Shown here: one piece after another, positions 56,161 through 64,000 of the stretch
Layout of the letters: the number at the start of each line of letters is the position of its first letter
Position numbering within the stretch: the first letter of the stretch is position 1
NCBI RefSeq assembly: GCF_016743815.1
Contig: NZ_CP061035.1
Location: 2,854,501-2,918,500, forward strand
Source: Sphingomonas aliaeris
GTDB taxonomy: Bacteria > Pseudomonadota > Alphaproteobacteria > Sphingomonadales > Sphingomonadaceae
Length of the DNA: 64,000 bases
Reading direction: 5' to 3'
Position numbers and translations under genes: made by a program
The notes under the pieces: generated by a model
The model's input: only the letters and a program-made list of their open reading frames with translations
Told to the model about the DNA's origin: nothing
Databases searched by the model: none

Positions 56161-56868
56161 ATGGCCTATAATCTCTGGTACTGGCCCTCGATACAGGGCC
56201 GCGGCGAGTTCGTCCGGCTCGCGCTGGAGGCGGCGGGGATCGAGTATCGCGATTGCGCGCGCACGAAGGACGAGGAAGCGCTGCTCGACGATATGGAGCG
56301 CCATGCGAAGCGCGGCCCGTTCGCCCCGCCCTATCTCGAAATCGACAATATGGTCATCGCTCAGGTCGCCAACATCCTGATGTATCTCGGCGAGCGACAC
56401 CAGCTCGCGCCCAGCAACATGGCCGACCGGCTGTGGCTCAACCAGTTGCAACTGACGATCGCCGATCTTGTCGCGGAAGTGCACAACGTTCATCATCCGG
56501 TCGAGATGATGGCCTATTACGACGATCAGAAGCCCGAGGCCGCCCGCGCCGCCGCGCAGTTCCGCGACACGCGCATGCCGAAGTTCCTCCAGCATTTCGA
56601 CGATGCCGTCACGTCCAACCAAGGCGACTGGCTGATCGATCATCGCTGGACCTATGCCGATACGTCGCTGTTCCAGGTCGTCGAGGGGCTGCGCTACATG
56701 TTCCCCCGCCGGATGGCCGCGATCGAAGGCGACTATCCCGCCCTCATCCGCATCCGCGATCAGGTCGCCGAGCTGCCCGGCATCAAGGCCTATCTGAAAA
56801 GCGACCGCCGCCTCGCATTCAACACCGACGGCATCTTCCGCCATTATCGCGAACTGGACGGCGATTGA
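56161..56868 (+). CDS. Glutathione S-transferase family protein
   Basis: 235 residues. Thioredoxin-like N-terminal domain (residues 1-80: YNLWYWPSIQGRGEFVRLAL, then GPFAPPYLEIDNMVIAQVAN) and helical C-terminal domain (LQLTIADLVAEVHNVHHPVE, WLIDHRWTYADTSLFQVVEG). The pattern resembles the sigma/nu-like bacterial GSTs. Likely detoxification. Close to bolA (8 bases) and overlapping the Nudix start in TTGA, so one transcription unit. Confidence 0.88.
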   Translation: MAYNLWYWPSIQGRGEFVRLALEAAGIEYRDCARTKDEEALLDDMERHAKRGPFAPPYLEIDNMVIAQVANILMYLGERHQLAPSNMADRLWLNQLQLTIADLVAEVHNVHHPVEMMAYYDDQKPEAARAAAQFRDTRMPKFLQHFDDAVTSNQGDWLIDHRWTYADTSLFQVVEGLRYMFPRRMAAIEGDYPALIRIRDQVAELPGIKAYLKSDRRLAFNTDGIFRHYRELDGD

Positions 56869-57329
56869 CCGTCACGCCATCACTGACAAAACGGGCTCCG
56901 CGCCCCGCCGCGCGCATCCTGCTGACCAACGCGCAGGGCCGCGTCCTGCTGTTCCGGTTCACGCCGGACGATCGCCCCCCGATGTGGTGTACGCCCGGCG
57001 GCGCGGTCGATCCGGGCGAAAGCTATGCCGCCGCCGCCCGCCGCGAATTGTGGGAAGAAACCGGGCTCGATCTCGATTGCGGCCCGGAGGTCGCGCAACG
57101 CATCGCCGACTTCAGGACGTTCGAGGGGGTGGAAGTCACCGCGGATGAACGATACTTTCGGGTCGCTATCGACGATCACGACATTTCATCGGCCAATCTG
57201 ACCGATCAGGAAAAGCAGTTGATGGCGGGCTGGCACTGGTTCGATCGCGCCGAAATCGCGCGGCATCACGAACCGATCTACCCCGCCGACCTGATCGAGA
57301 TGCTGGACGCAACGGAGCCTGCGACATGA
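56865..57329 (+). CDS. Nudix hydrolase
   Basis: 154 residues starting at TTG 56865, which overlaps the GST stop; no ATG fits better. The Nudix box is complete: GGAVDPGESYAAAARREL followed by WEETGLDL (catalytic REx2EEx). Flanking strands AARILLTNAQGRVLLFRFT fit. Substrate unknown (nucleotide or other diphosphate). Stop overlaps the pirin start (ATGA). Confidence 0.88.
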   Translation: MTVTPSLTKRAPRPAARILLTNAQGRVLLFRFTPDDRPPMWCTPGGAVDPGESYAAAARRELWEETGLDLDCGPEVAQRIADFRTFEGVEVTADERYFRVAIDDHDISSANLTDQEKQLMAGWHWFDRAEIARHHEPIYPADLIEMLDATEPAT

Positions 57330-58228
57330 TAAATGACGACCTGATCCTCCAGACGATCACCCCCGTCACGCACGATCTGGGCGGGTTCAAGGTGCACCGC
57401 ACGCTGCCGAACAAGGCGCGCACGATGGTCGGCCCGTTCCTGTTCTTCGACCAGATGGGGCCGGCGCACCTGGACGCGGGCAACGGCGTCGACGTCCGCC
57501 CGCACCCGCACATCAATCTGGCGACCGTCACCTATCTGTTCGAAGGCGCGCTGGGGCATCGCGATTCGGTCGGCAGCGACATCGTCGTTGAACCCGGCGC
57601 GGTGAATTTGATGACCGCCGGCCGCGGCATCGTCCATTCCGAACGCTCGCCCCAGACGGAACGCGCCGCGGGTCCGTTGCTCAGCGGCATCCAGACATGG
57701 CTCGCTTTGCCCGAAAAGGACGAGGAAACCGACCCGGCGTTCGAACATGTCGCCAAGGCGCAACTGCCGGTCGTCGAGACGACCAATGCGCGCGCGCGCG
57801 TCATCATGGGCGATCTGTGGGGAGTCTCCGCGCCGACCACGACCTATGCCGACACGATCTATGCCGACATCGTTCTCGATGCGGGCGGCGAAGTGCCGAT
57901 CGACCCCGGCGCGGACGAACGCGCCGTCTATCTCGCGGTCGGCGAGGCGACGTTGGACGGCATGACGCTGGAACCGATGGTGCTGTACGTCCTGCGCCCC
58001 GGCATCGCGACCTCGCTCCGATCATCGTCCGGCGCGCGCGTGATGCTATGCGGCGGGGAAGCGTTCGCCACCCCACGTCACGTCTGGTGGAACTTCGTCA
58101 GTTCCAGCCGCGAGCGCATCAACCAGGCCAAGCGCGATTGGAAGGCGGGCAATTTCCCCACCGTCCCCGGCGACGACAAGGAATTTATCCCGATCCCCGA
58201 AGTGCCCCTGACCGTCAGCTATCCGTAA
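57326..58228 (+). CDS. Pirin family protein
   Basis: 300 residues. Two cupin domains; the N-terminal one carries the metal ligands HPHINLATVTYLFEGALGHR and GRGIVHSERSPQTE. RTMVGPFLFFDQMGPAHLDA and GIQTWLALPEKDEETDPAFE are pirin blocks. Some pirins are quercetinases, others redox sensors or transcription cofactors. Coupled to the Nudix gene. Confidence 0.92.
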   Translation: MINDDLILQTITPVTHDLGGFKVHRTLPNKARTMVGPFLFFDQMGPAHLDAGNGVDVRPHPHINLATVTYLFEGALGHRDSVGSDIVVEPGAVNLMTAGRGIVHSERSPQTERAAGPLLSGIQTWLALPEKDEETDPAFEHVAKAQLPVVETTNARARVIMGDLWGVSAPTTTYADTIYADIVLDAGGEVPIDPGADERAVYLAVGEATLDGMTLEPMVLYVLRPGIATSLRSSSGARVMLCGGEAFATPRHVWWNFVSSSRERINQAKRDWKAGNFPTVPGDDKEFIPIPEVPLTVSYP

Positions 58229-58262
58229 CCCCCTCCCGATTTAGCGCGGCCCCCTAAAATCT

Positions 58263-58356
58263 CCCCTCCCGCTTGCGGGAGGGGTTGGGGAGGGCATTCT
58301 ACCAAGCACACCGCGCGCGATGGCCCTCCCCCGGCCCCTCCCGCAAGCGGGAGGGG
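58263..58356. repeat. Pair of GC-rich hairpins in opposite orientation
   Basis: CCCCTCCCGC TT GCGGGAGGGG at 58263-58284 and CCCCTCCCGC AA GCGGGAGGGG at 58335-58356, each a perfect 10-bp stem, with flanking GGGGAGGG/CCCTCCCC that also pair. The second hairpin ends in GGGAGGGGAGAC, which is the ribosome site of the next gene. Confidence 0.8.
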
Positions 58357-58363
58357 AGACAAA

Positions 58364-59248
58364 ATGCCAGATTTCGACCTTCACCGTATCGACCTGCCGA
58401 CCGGCGTCAGCCTGGACGTCGCGACCGCCGGATCGCCCAAAGATCCCGCGATCATCCTGCTGCACGGCTTCCCCGAATCCCACCGCACGTGGCGTCACGT
58501 CATCCCGGCGCTCGCCGAAAAGCATTTCGTCCTCGCCCCCGACCAGCGCGGTTTCGCCCGCTCGTCAAAGCCCGCGGACGTGGCGGACTACACCCCCGAC
58601 AAGATGGTCGGCGACCTCATCGCACTGGCGGATCACTACAAGATCGATCGCTTCACGCTCGTCGGGCACGACTGGGGCGGCGCGATCGCGTGGATGGCGG
58701 CGCTCACCCGGCCCGACCGCGTCGCGCGGCTGATCATCGTCAACGCGCCGCACCCCTATATCTTCCAGAAGACGCTGTTCGACGACTTGGGCCAGCGCGA
58801 GGCGAGCCAGTACATCACCGCCTTCCGCAACCCGAGCCTCGAAAAGCATATCGACAGCATCGGGCTCAGCGCCTTCTTCGACGGCAGCTTCATGAAGCAC
58901 ACCGACTTCGAGAGGATCGCCGACGAGAAACCCGTCTATCTCGACCAGTGGAGCCAGCCTGGCGCGATGACCGCGATGCTCAACTGGTACCGCGCCAGTT
59001 CGATTATCGTCCCCCCGATGGACTCCACGCCGGAACGCCCGGCATTTCTCAGCGCCCCCTTCCCGCCCGTAACGCAACCCACGCTCGTCATCTGGGGCAT
59101 GCAGGACAAGGCGCTGTTACCGAGCCAACTGGAAGGTTTGGGCGAGCTTGTCCCCGATCTGACGCTGATCCACGTCGATGCGGGTCATTTCGTGCCCTGG
59201 GAGGCCCCGGAAGCAGTGATCAACACCATGAAGAGCTGGCTTCCCTAA
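58364..59248 (+). CDS. Alpha/beta hydrolase, epoxide-hydrolase-like
   Basis: 294 residues. Oxyanion region LLHGFPESH (about 33-40), nucleophile Asp103 in VGHDWGGAIAW, acid in IWGMQDKALLP and His in HVDAGHFVPWE: the epoxide hydrolase/haloalkane dehalogenase pattern. Cap-domain tyrosines for epoxide activation are not certain. Start ATG 58364 has GGGAGGGG upstream, embedded in a hairpin. Confidence 0.9.
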   Translation: MPDFDLHRIDLPTGVSLDVATAGSPKDPAIILLHGFPESHRTWRHVIPALAEKHFVLAPDQRGFARSSKPADVADYTPDKMVGDLIALADHYKIDRFTLVGHDWGGAIAWMAALTRPDRVARLIIVNAPHPYIFQKTLFDDLGQREASQYITAFRNPSLEKHIDSIGLSAFFDGSFMKHTDFERIADEKPVYLDQWSQPGAMTAMLNWYRASSIIVPPMDSTPERPAFLSAPFPPVTQPTLVIWGMQDKALLPSQLEGLGELVPDLTLIHVDAGHFVPWEAPEAVINTMKSWLP

Positions 59249-59259
59249 ATCCGCCACCC

Positions 59260-59293
59260 CGTCACTCCCGCGCCCACCGGGATCTACAATCAC
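59260..59293. repeat. Degenerate copy of the intergenic palindrome
   Basis: CGTCACTCCCGCGCCCACCG followed by GGATCTACAATCAC. It matches the pattern of the repeats at 53995 and 55113 (CGTCA-stem-GGGAT-ATAATCAC) with several changes. Confidence 0.5.
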
Positions 59294-59453
59294 GCCGGTC
59301 GGCAACCAAAAGACGGGCTGGCAGCATGGCTTCACCGGACTCACAAAGGACGGGCACCATTGGCAGGGTGGTCGCGAGCCGCGACGCGATACAAGCTCAG
59401 CACGACCGGTTCGGGAAAAGTCTACCCGTCACGACGAAGGCGGGCGAACGCCC

Positions 59454-61798
59454 CTACAGCAACTTATCCAACGTGATCGGCAAGTCCCGCACGCGCCGTC
59501 CGGTCGCGTTGAACACCGCATTCGCCACCGCCGCGCCGACGCCCGTAATCCCGATCTCGCCGATGCCGTGCGCGCCCATCGGCGTGTGGGGGTCGGGAAT
59601 GTCGGTCCAGATCACGTCGATGTCCGGCACGTCCAGATGCACCGGCACGTGATATTCCGCGAGGCTCGGGTTCATGATCCGCCCGTTGCGTTCGTCGAAC
59701 TGCGTTTCCTCCATCAGCGCGAGGCCAAGCCCCATGATGATGCCGCCGCGGAACTGGCTGCGCGCCGTCTTGGCGTTCAGGATACGCCCCGTATCGAACG
59801 ATCCCAGGAACCGGCTCACGCGCGGCTCGCCCGTCACCGTGTTCACCCGCACTTCGCAGAACATCGCGCCATAGGAATGCATCGACCAGTGCATCTGCTC
59901 CAGCGGCTGCGACGCATTTTCCGTCACGCTCACGCTGTCGCGCTGCGCCCGGCCGAGGATCGAGGCATAGCTTTCGCGCCGCCCCGGTTCGTCCAGCTTG
60001 GCCAGCCCGCCATCCTCGCTGCCGACGTCGTCCGGTGACAGGCCGGCAAGCGGGGAATCGTTGCCCGCCAGCTTGATCAACTCGGCGACCAGCGACCGGT
60101 GCGCCGCGATCACCGCGCCGCCGATCGCCGCGGTCTGCTGCGAACCACCCGCCATGATCGCGCCGGGGATGTTCGTATCACCGTAGGCGACATCCACGCG
60201 GTCCATCGGCAGGCCCAGCCGTTCCGCCGCGACGATCGCCGTCGTGGTCGACGTGCCCATGCCCATTTCATGCGCCGCGACTTCCACCTTGGCGCGGATG
60301 TCGCCTGATCCGTCGGTCGTCAGCGTAATCCGCGCCGCCGCGCCCGGCATGCGGTAATACGGATAGGTCGCGGTCGCGCAGCCCATGCCGACCAGCCATT
60401 CGCCTTCGCGCCGCATCCCCGGCGCCGCACTCCGCTTCGACCAGCCGAACCGCTCCGCGCCTGCATTCCACGCCTCGACGATATGTCGCGACGAGAATGG
60501 CAGGCCGGACGTCGGGTCCTTTTCCGGTTCGTTGCGCAGCCGCAGGTCGATCGGGTCCATCCCCAGTTCGACCGCCAGTTCGTCGATCGCCGATTCCAGC
60601 GCGAACGTGCCGACGGCCTCCCCGGCGCGCGCATGAAGGTGTTGGCGAGCATGTTCATCTTGGTGATCTCGACCTGCAACTTCATCGTGTCGGCCGCATA
60701 ACCGGATCGCGTGCCGAGGATGAACGGCTCGGGCATGTTGTTGTGCGGCGTCATCGGTGCGATCCCGGTATGGATCAGCGCGTTGAAATGGCCGTCCGGC
60801 TCCGCCCCGATCGCGACGCGCTGTTCGGTCAGCGTACGTCCGCCGACGATGCGGTACACGCCTTCGCGCGACAGCGTGATCCGCACCGGTCGCCCCAAGG
60901 CCTTCGCCGCTGCCGCGCCCAGTATCTGGTGGTCCCACAATCCCTTGCTGCCGAATCCGCCGCCGACATAAGGCGATGTGATCCGCACCTGGTCCGCCTC
61001 CAGATCGAACACGTCGGCGATCGTCGCGGCCTCCGCCGTGACCATCTGGCTGGCATCGTGAATGATCAAATCGCCATCGATCCAGGCGATCGTCGCCGCA
61101 TGCGGCTCGATCGCATTATGGTTGTGGCGTGGCGTCCGGTACAGATTGTCCACCCGGTGCGGCGCATCGGCCAGCGCTTTGTCCGCATCGCCGATCTCGT
61201 CCAGCAGCGGCTGGCCCATGAACAGGCCCTGTTCGGTCAATGCGGCGCGCGCCGTCTCGAACGATGTCGTGGACGGTGCGGCATCATAGGTCACCGCGAT
61301 CAACGACTTCGCATGATCCGCCTGTTCCTGCGTCTCGGCCAGCACGACCGCGACCGGCTGGCCGTTCCAGTGGACGCTGTCGTCCTGCATGATCGGCAGG
61401 TCGGACGGTCCCGCGGCGGTCGGGGACGATCCGAACACCGCCGGCGGGTTCATCCGCGGGGCGTTCAGGTGCGTCATCACCAGCACCACGCCGGGCGAGG
61501 CCTCCGCTGCGGCCGTGTCGATCGCCGCAATCCGGCCGCGCGGGATCGTGGCATAGGCGAGCGCGGCATAGACCATGTCATCCATGCGCACTTCCGCTGC
61601 AAAACGTGCCGCGCCGCGCACCTTCAACGGCCCATCCAGCCGCGACACCGAAGACCCGATAAGCCCATGTTTTTGCTGGATCAACGGGTCGGGAATCCCA
61701 CCTGGAATCCAACTGTCCGGCGCCAGCGGCACCAGCTTCGACATTGCCGTTTGAATAACCGTTTGCGCGGCAACTTTGGCATCTTCCACGATCTTCAT
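59454..61798 (-). pseudogene. paoC: Aldehyde oxidoreductase molybdenum subunit (PaoC-like), one-base deletion
   Basis: The N-terminal frame starts at ATG 61798 and has the family marks: VSRLDGPLKVRGAARFAAEV, PYVGGGFGSKGLWDHQILGA (molybdopterin contact), and NTFMRAPG, where it leaves frame. One missing G in a run of four at 60620-60623 restores EAVGTFALESAIDELAVELG and continues to the C-terminal catalytic region GAHGIGEIGITGVGAAVANA with the active-site Glu, ending KLL at 59454. Restored length about 781. Its start overlaps the paoB stop (ATGA). The deletion is in a homopolymer, so sequencing error is likely. Confidence 0.88.
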
Positions 61799-62780
61799 GC
61801 CGAAACCTCCGCCAGTTCGCCAAGCACCGCGCTCATCGTCCGCGTCGCCAGCCCGATCTTGAATCCATTGTCACGCAGCGGCCGCGCCTCGGCCATTTCC
61901 GCCTGCGCCGCCGCCCGAAAAGCCTCGATCGTCGCCGGCCCGCCGATCAACGCCGCCTCGGCCTTCGTCGCGCGCCACGGCTTGTGCGCCACGCCCCCAG
62001 CGCGATCCGGACATCGCGCACGACGCCGTCCTCGACCGCGATCGCAGCAGCGACGGAGACCAGCGCAAACGCATAGCTCGCCCGGTCCCGCACCTTGCGA
62101 TACGTCGAGTTCCCAGCGAACGTCAGCGCGGGCAATTCGATCGCGGTAATCAGCTCGCCCGGCTCCAGCACCGTGTCGATCTCCGGATGATCCCCCGGCA
62201 GCCGGTGCAGGTCCACGAACGGCAGCGTCCGCGCGCCACCCGCGCCTTCCAGATGAACGATTGCATCCAGCGCCGCCAGCGCCACGCACATATCCGACGG
62301 ATGCGTCGCGACGCACGCATCCGACGTACCCAGTATCGCATGCCCGCGGTCGAACCCGCCGATCGCATCACAGCCCGATCCCGGCTGGCGCTTGTTGCAG
62401 CGCGAACCGTCCGTATCGTAGAAATAGGTACAGCGCGTCCGTTGCAGCATGTTCCCGCCGACCGTCGCCATGTTGCGGATCTGCGCCGAAGCCCCTGCCA
62501 ATACCGCGCGTGCCAGCACCGGATAGCGGGTGCGTACTGCAATATGTTCGGCAAGTGCGGTGTTGCGCACACCCGCTCCGATCATCAGTCCGCCGCTTTC
62601 CGTCTCCTGGATCGAACCGGAAAAGCCGGTCACGTCGATCAAAGTCGCGGGCCGCGCGATCGTCTCGCGCATCAGATCCACCAGATTGGTCCCGCCGCCG
62701 AGGTACGCCGCAGACCCGACCGCACCCAAACGCAGCGCTTCGCTGGTATCCCCGGCGCGAGCATAATCGAACGGGGTCAT
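61795..62780 (-). pseudogene. paoB: Aldehyde oxidoreductase FAD subunit (PaoB-like), one-base deletion
   Basis: The start frame has AAYLGGGTNLVDLMRETIAR (FAD site), IRNMATVGGNMLQRTRCTYF and then DTDGSRCNKRQPGSGCDAIG, the extra cysteine-rich insert that binds a [4Fe-4S] cluster in PaoB-type subunits. After RIALG the frame is lost at a run of five G (61994-61998); with six G it reads GVAHKPWRATKAEAALIGGP to the stop at 61795. Restored length about 328. Overlaps with both neighbours (ATGA). Confidence 0.88.
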
Positions 62781-63286
62781 GCCGCCATCTCCGATGCGAC
62801 GGTTTCGGTGATCGCGTCGATGATGCCGTTATGCGCCCCACACCGGCACAGATTGCCGCTCATCCGTTCCTGCAATTCCTCGCGGGTCAGCGTGACCCGT
62901 TCTGCGGACAGGTCGCCACTGACATGGCTGGGCAACCCGCGCTTCGCCTCCGCCGCCATGCCGATCGCGGAGCAGATCTGGCCCGGCGTGCAATACCCGC
63001 ACTGGAACCCGTCATGATCGATGAACGCCTGTTGCAGCGGGTGAAGGCCGCCCTCCCCGCTCAACCCCTCGATCGTCGCGATCTCGCGCCCGTCGAACTG
63101 AACCGCAAGCGCGAGGCAGGACAGGATCCGGTCGCCATCCGCCAGCACCGTGCAGGCACCGCATGCGCCCTGGTTGCAGCCTTTCTTCGTCCCCGACAGA
63201 TGAAGCCCTTCGCGCAACAGGTCCAGCAGCGACACGCGGGGATCGCCCGGCAGGTCCACGGGCGAACCATTGACGATTATCGGCAT
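62777..63286 (-). CDS. paoA: Aldehyde oxidoreductase [2Fe-2S] subunit (PaoA-like)
   Basis: 169 residues from ATG 63286 with AGGAGA upstream; the longer open frame upstream crosses the intergenic region. Plant-type ferredoxin site GTKKGCNQGACGACTVL and second cluster site DGFQCGYCTPGQIC with RMSGNLCRCGAHNG. No twin-arginine signal is visible, unlike E. coli PaoA, so the complex may be cytoplasmic. First gene of the paoA-paoB-paoC operon, whose genes overlap by ATGA. Confidence 0.94.
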   Translation of the reverse strand: MPIIVNGSPVDLPGDPRVSLLDLLREGLHLSGTKKGCNQGACGACTVLADGDRILSCLALAVQFDGREIATIEGLSGEGGLHPLQQAFIDHDGFQCGYCTPGQICSAIGMAAEAKRGLPSHVSGDLSAERVTLTREELQERMSGNLCRCGAHNGIIDAITETVASEMAA

Positions 63287-63482
63287 CGGGGTCTCCTGAA
63301 CGACGGTCGACGCGCGTCCGCCTGCGGGGCGCGATCTCGGCGACAAACTGCGCGCGTCGGGATGACTATGCAACGATTGCGTTGCATCACAGGATATTAA
63401 GGCAGATTTATCGCGCCCTCGCCCCCCTTTCGCATTGCCGGACGTTGGGCTTATGATCGCCTGATACAATCGAAAGATCCCG

Positions 63483-64000
63483 ATGACCGACAAGCGCAGT
63501 CTGCCGCACTCCCCCGGACCCGCCGGCGGGTGGGGATCCCTGAAGGGCATCGCTCAAATCTTCGGTGAGACATGGGCGACGCCCAGCGTGCTCGCTACGC
63601 TCGGGCAGCTGAACAAACCCAAAGGCGTGATGTGCGTCTCCTGCGCATGGCCGAAGCCCGCAAACTATTCAGCGTTCGAATTCTGCGAGAACGGTGCGAA
63701 GGCGACCCTGTGGGAGATGACCAGCGCGCGCTGCACGCCGGTATTCTGGGCGAAATCAGGTCATACCGTCACCGCGCTCCGCGACTGGGCGGACCACGAT
63801 CTGGAGATGACCGGGCGTCTGACCCACCCCCTGCGCTACGACGCGGTCAGCGATCGCTATCTGGAAGTCACGTGGGACGAGGCGTTCGCCGGGATCGCTG
63901 CCGCCCTCCAGCCGCTCGAACCCGATCAGGCGGTGTTCTACGCTTCGGGCCATGCCGGGCTGGAGGCGTCGTATCTCTACGCGTTGCTGGCGCGCGCGTA
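63483..64000 (+). CDS. FdhF/YdeP-type molybdopterin oxidoreductase, 5' part
   Basis: The frame opens at ATG 63483 and runs off the window (about 172 residues seen). GGWGSLKGIAQIFGETWATP and GVMCVSCAWPKPANYSAFEF are the start of the FdhF/YdeP (formate-dehydrogenase-like) family, including the Cys pair before WP. RYDAVSDRYLEVTWDEAFAG begins the molybdopterin domain. Formate oxidation or another acid-stress-linked redox reaction is possible. Divergent from paoABC, about 195 bases apart, so both molybdenum enzymes may share regulation. Confidence 0.85.
   Translation, partial: MTDKRSLPHSPGPAGGWGSLKGIAQIFGETWATPSVLATLGQLNKPKGVMCVSCAWPKPANYSAFEFCENGAKATLWEMTSARCTPVFWAKSGHTVTALRDWADHDLEMTGRLTHPLRYDAVSDRYLEVTWDEAFAGIAAALQPLEPDQAVFYASGHAGLEASYLYALLARA

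Noticed and set aside
60497..62149. Long plus-strand frame opposite paoB/paoC
   Set aside because: Antisense shadow; it spans both genes.

Overview
The window looks like chromosome of a high-GC alphaproteobacterium of the sphingomonad type (Sphingomonas or a close relative). The pointers are several large TonB-dependent receptors including a Caulobacter/Xanthomonas-type one, a 180-kDa-class NAD-glutamate dehydrogenase, a bolA/J-domain/cobS/cobT neighbourhood, CsbD/entericidin stress genes, an EcfG-type promoter, and strong C/G third-position bias. The organism is inferred from gene content only.

Layout. 1-8.5 kb: a TonB receptor with a secreted cupin, a six-hairpin-type carbohydrate enzyme, and a histidine kinase/response regulator pair. 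8.7-14.6 kb: a frameshifted autotransporter-like passenger, then a tightly packed minus-strand stress operon (CsbD, PAS-LuxR regulator, CsbD-like, membrane protein, entericidin) and a lipoprotein behind a probable EcfG promoter. 14.7-22 kb: an ArsB-like permease and MFS pair, an exported methyltransferase, a DUF5996 protein, phosphatidylserine decarboxylase and a Tat-exported DUF885 protein. 22.3-28.4 kb: an intact autotransporter of about 2,013 residues.

29.8-40.8 kb is a genomic island. A 46-bp perfect direct repeat of the 3' end of tRNA-Thr(CGT) lies at 29798 and again inside the intact tRNA at 40745-40820. Between them are a hybrid histidine kinase, a decayed PAS protein, a frameshifted and an intact TonB receptor, two small proteins, a transposase tail and an excisionase-like HTH gene broken by an amber codon. 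No integrase was found, so the island looks stranded.

41-51 kb is housekeeping: a PAS protein, NAD-glutamate dehydrogenase, a TonB-domain protein, a ribbon-helix-helix protein, cobT and cobS. 51-55.1 kb is an accessory insert between cobS and the J-domain/bolA genes: an HxlR regulator divergent from a four-gene VOC/DUF1428/VOC/SRPBCC operon, then an IS30 element sitting in a palindromic intergenic repeat. 56-59 kb holds GST, Nudix, pirin and alpha/beta hydrolase genes. 59.4-64 kb is a paoABC-type molybdenum aldehyde oxidoreductase operon, divergent from an FdhF/YdeP-type molybdoenzyme cut by the window edge.

Six otherwise convincing genes carry a single-base frameshift (near 9100, 35640, 48322, 54086, 60621 and 61996), four of them at C/G runs. 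Some are probably sequencing errors, so each should be checked against raw reads before the gene is called dead.
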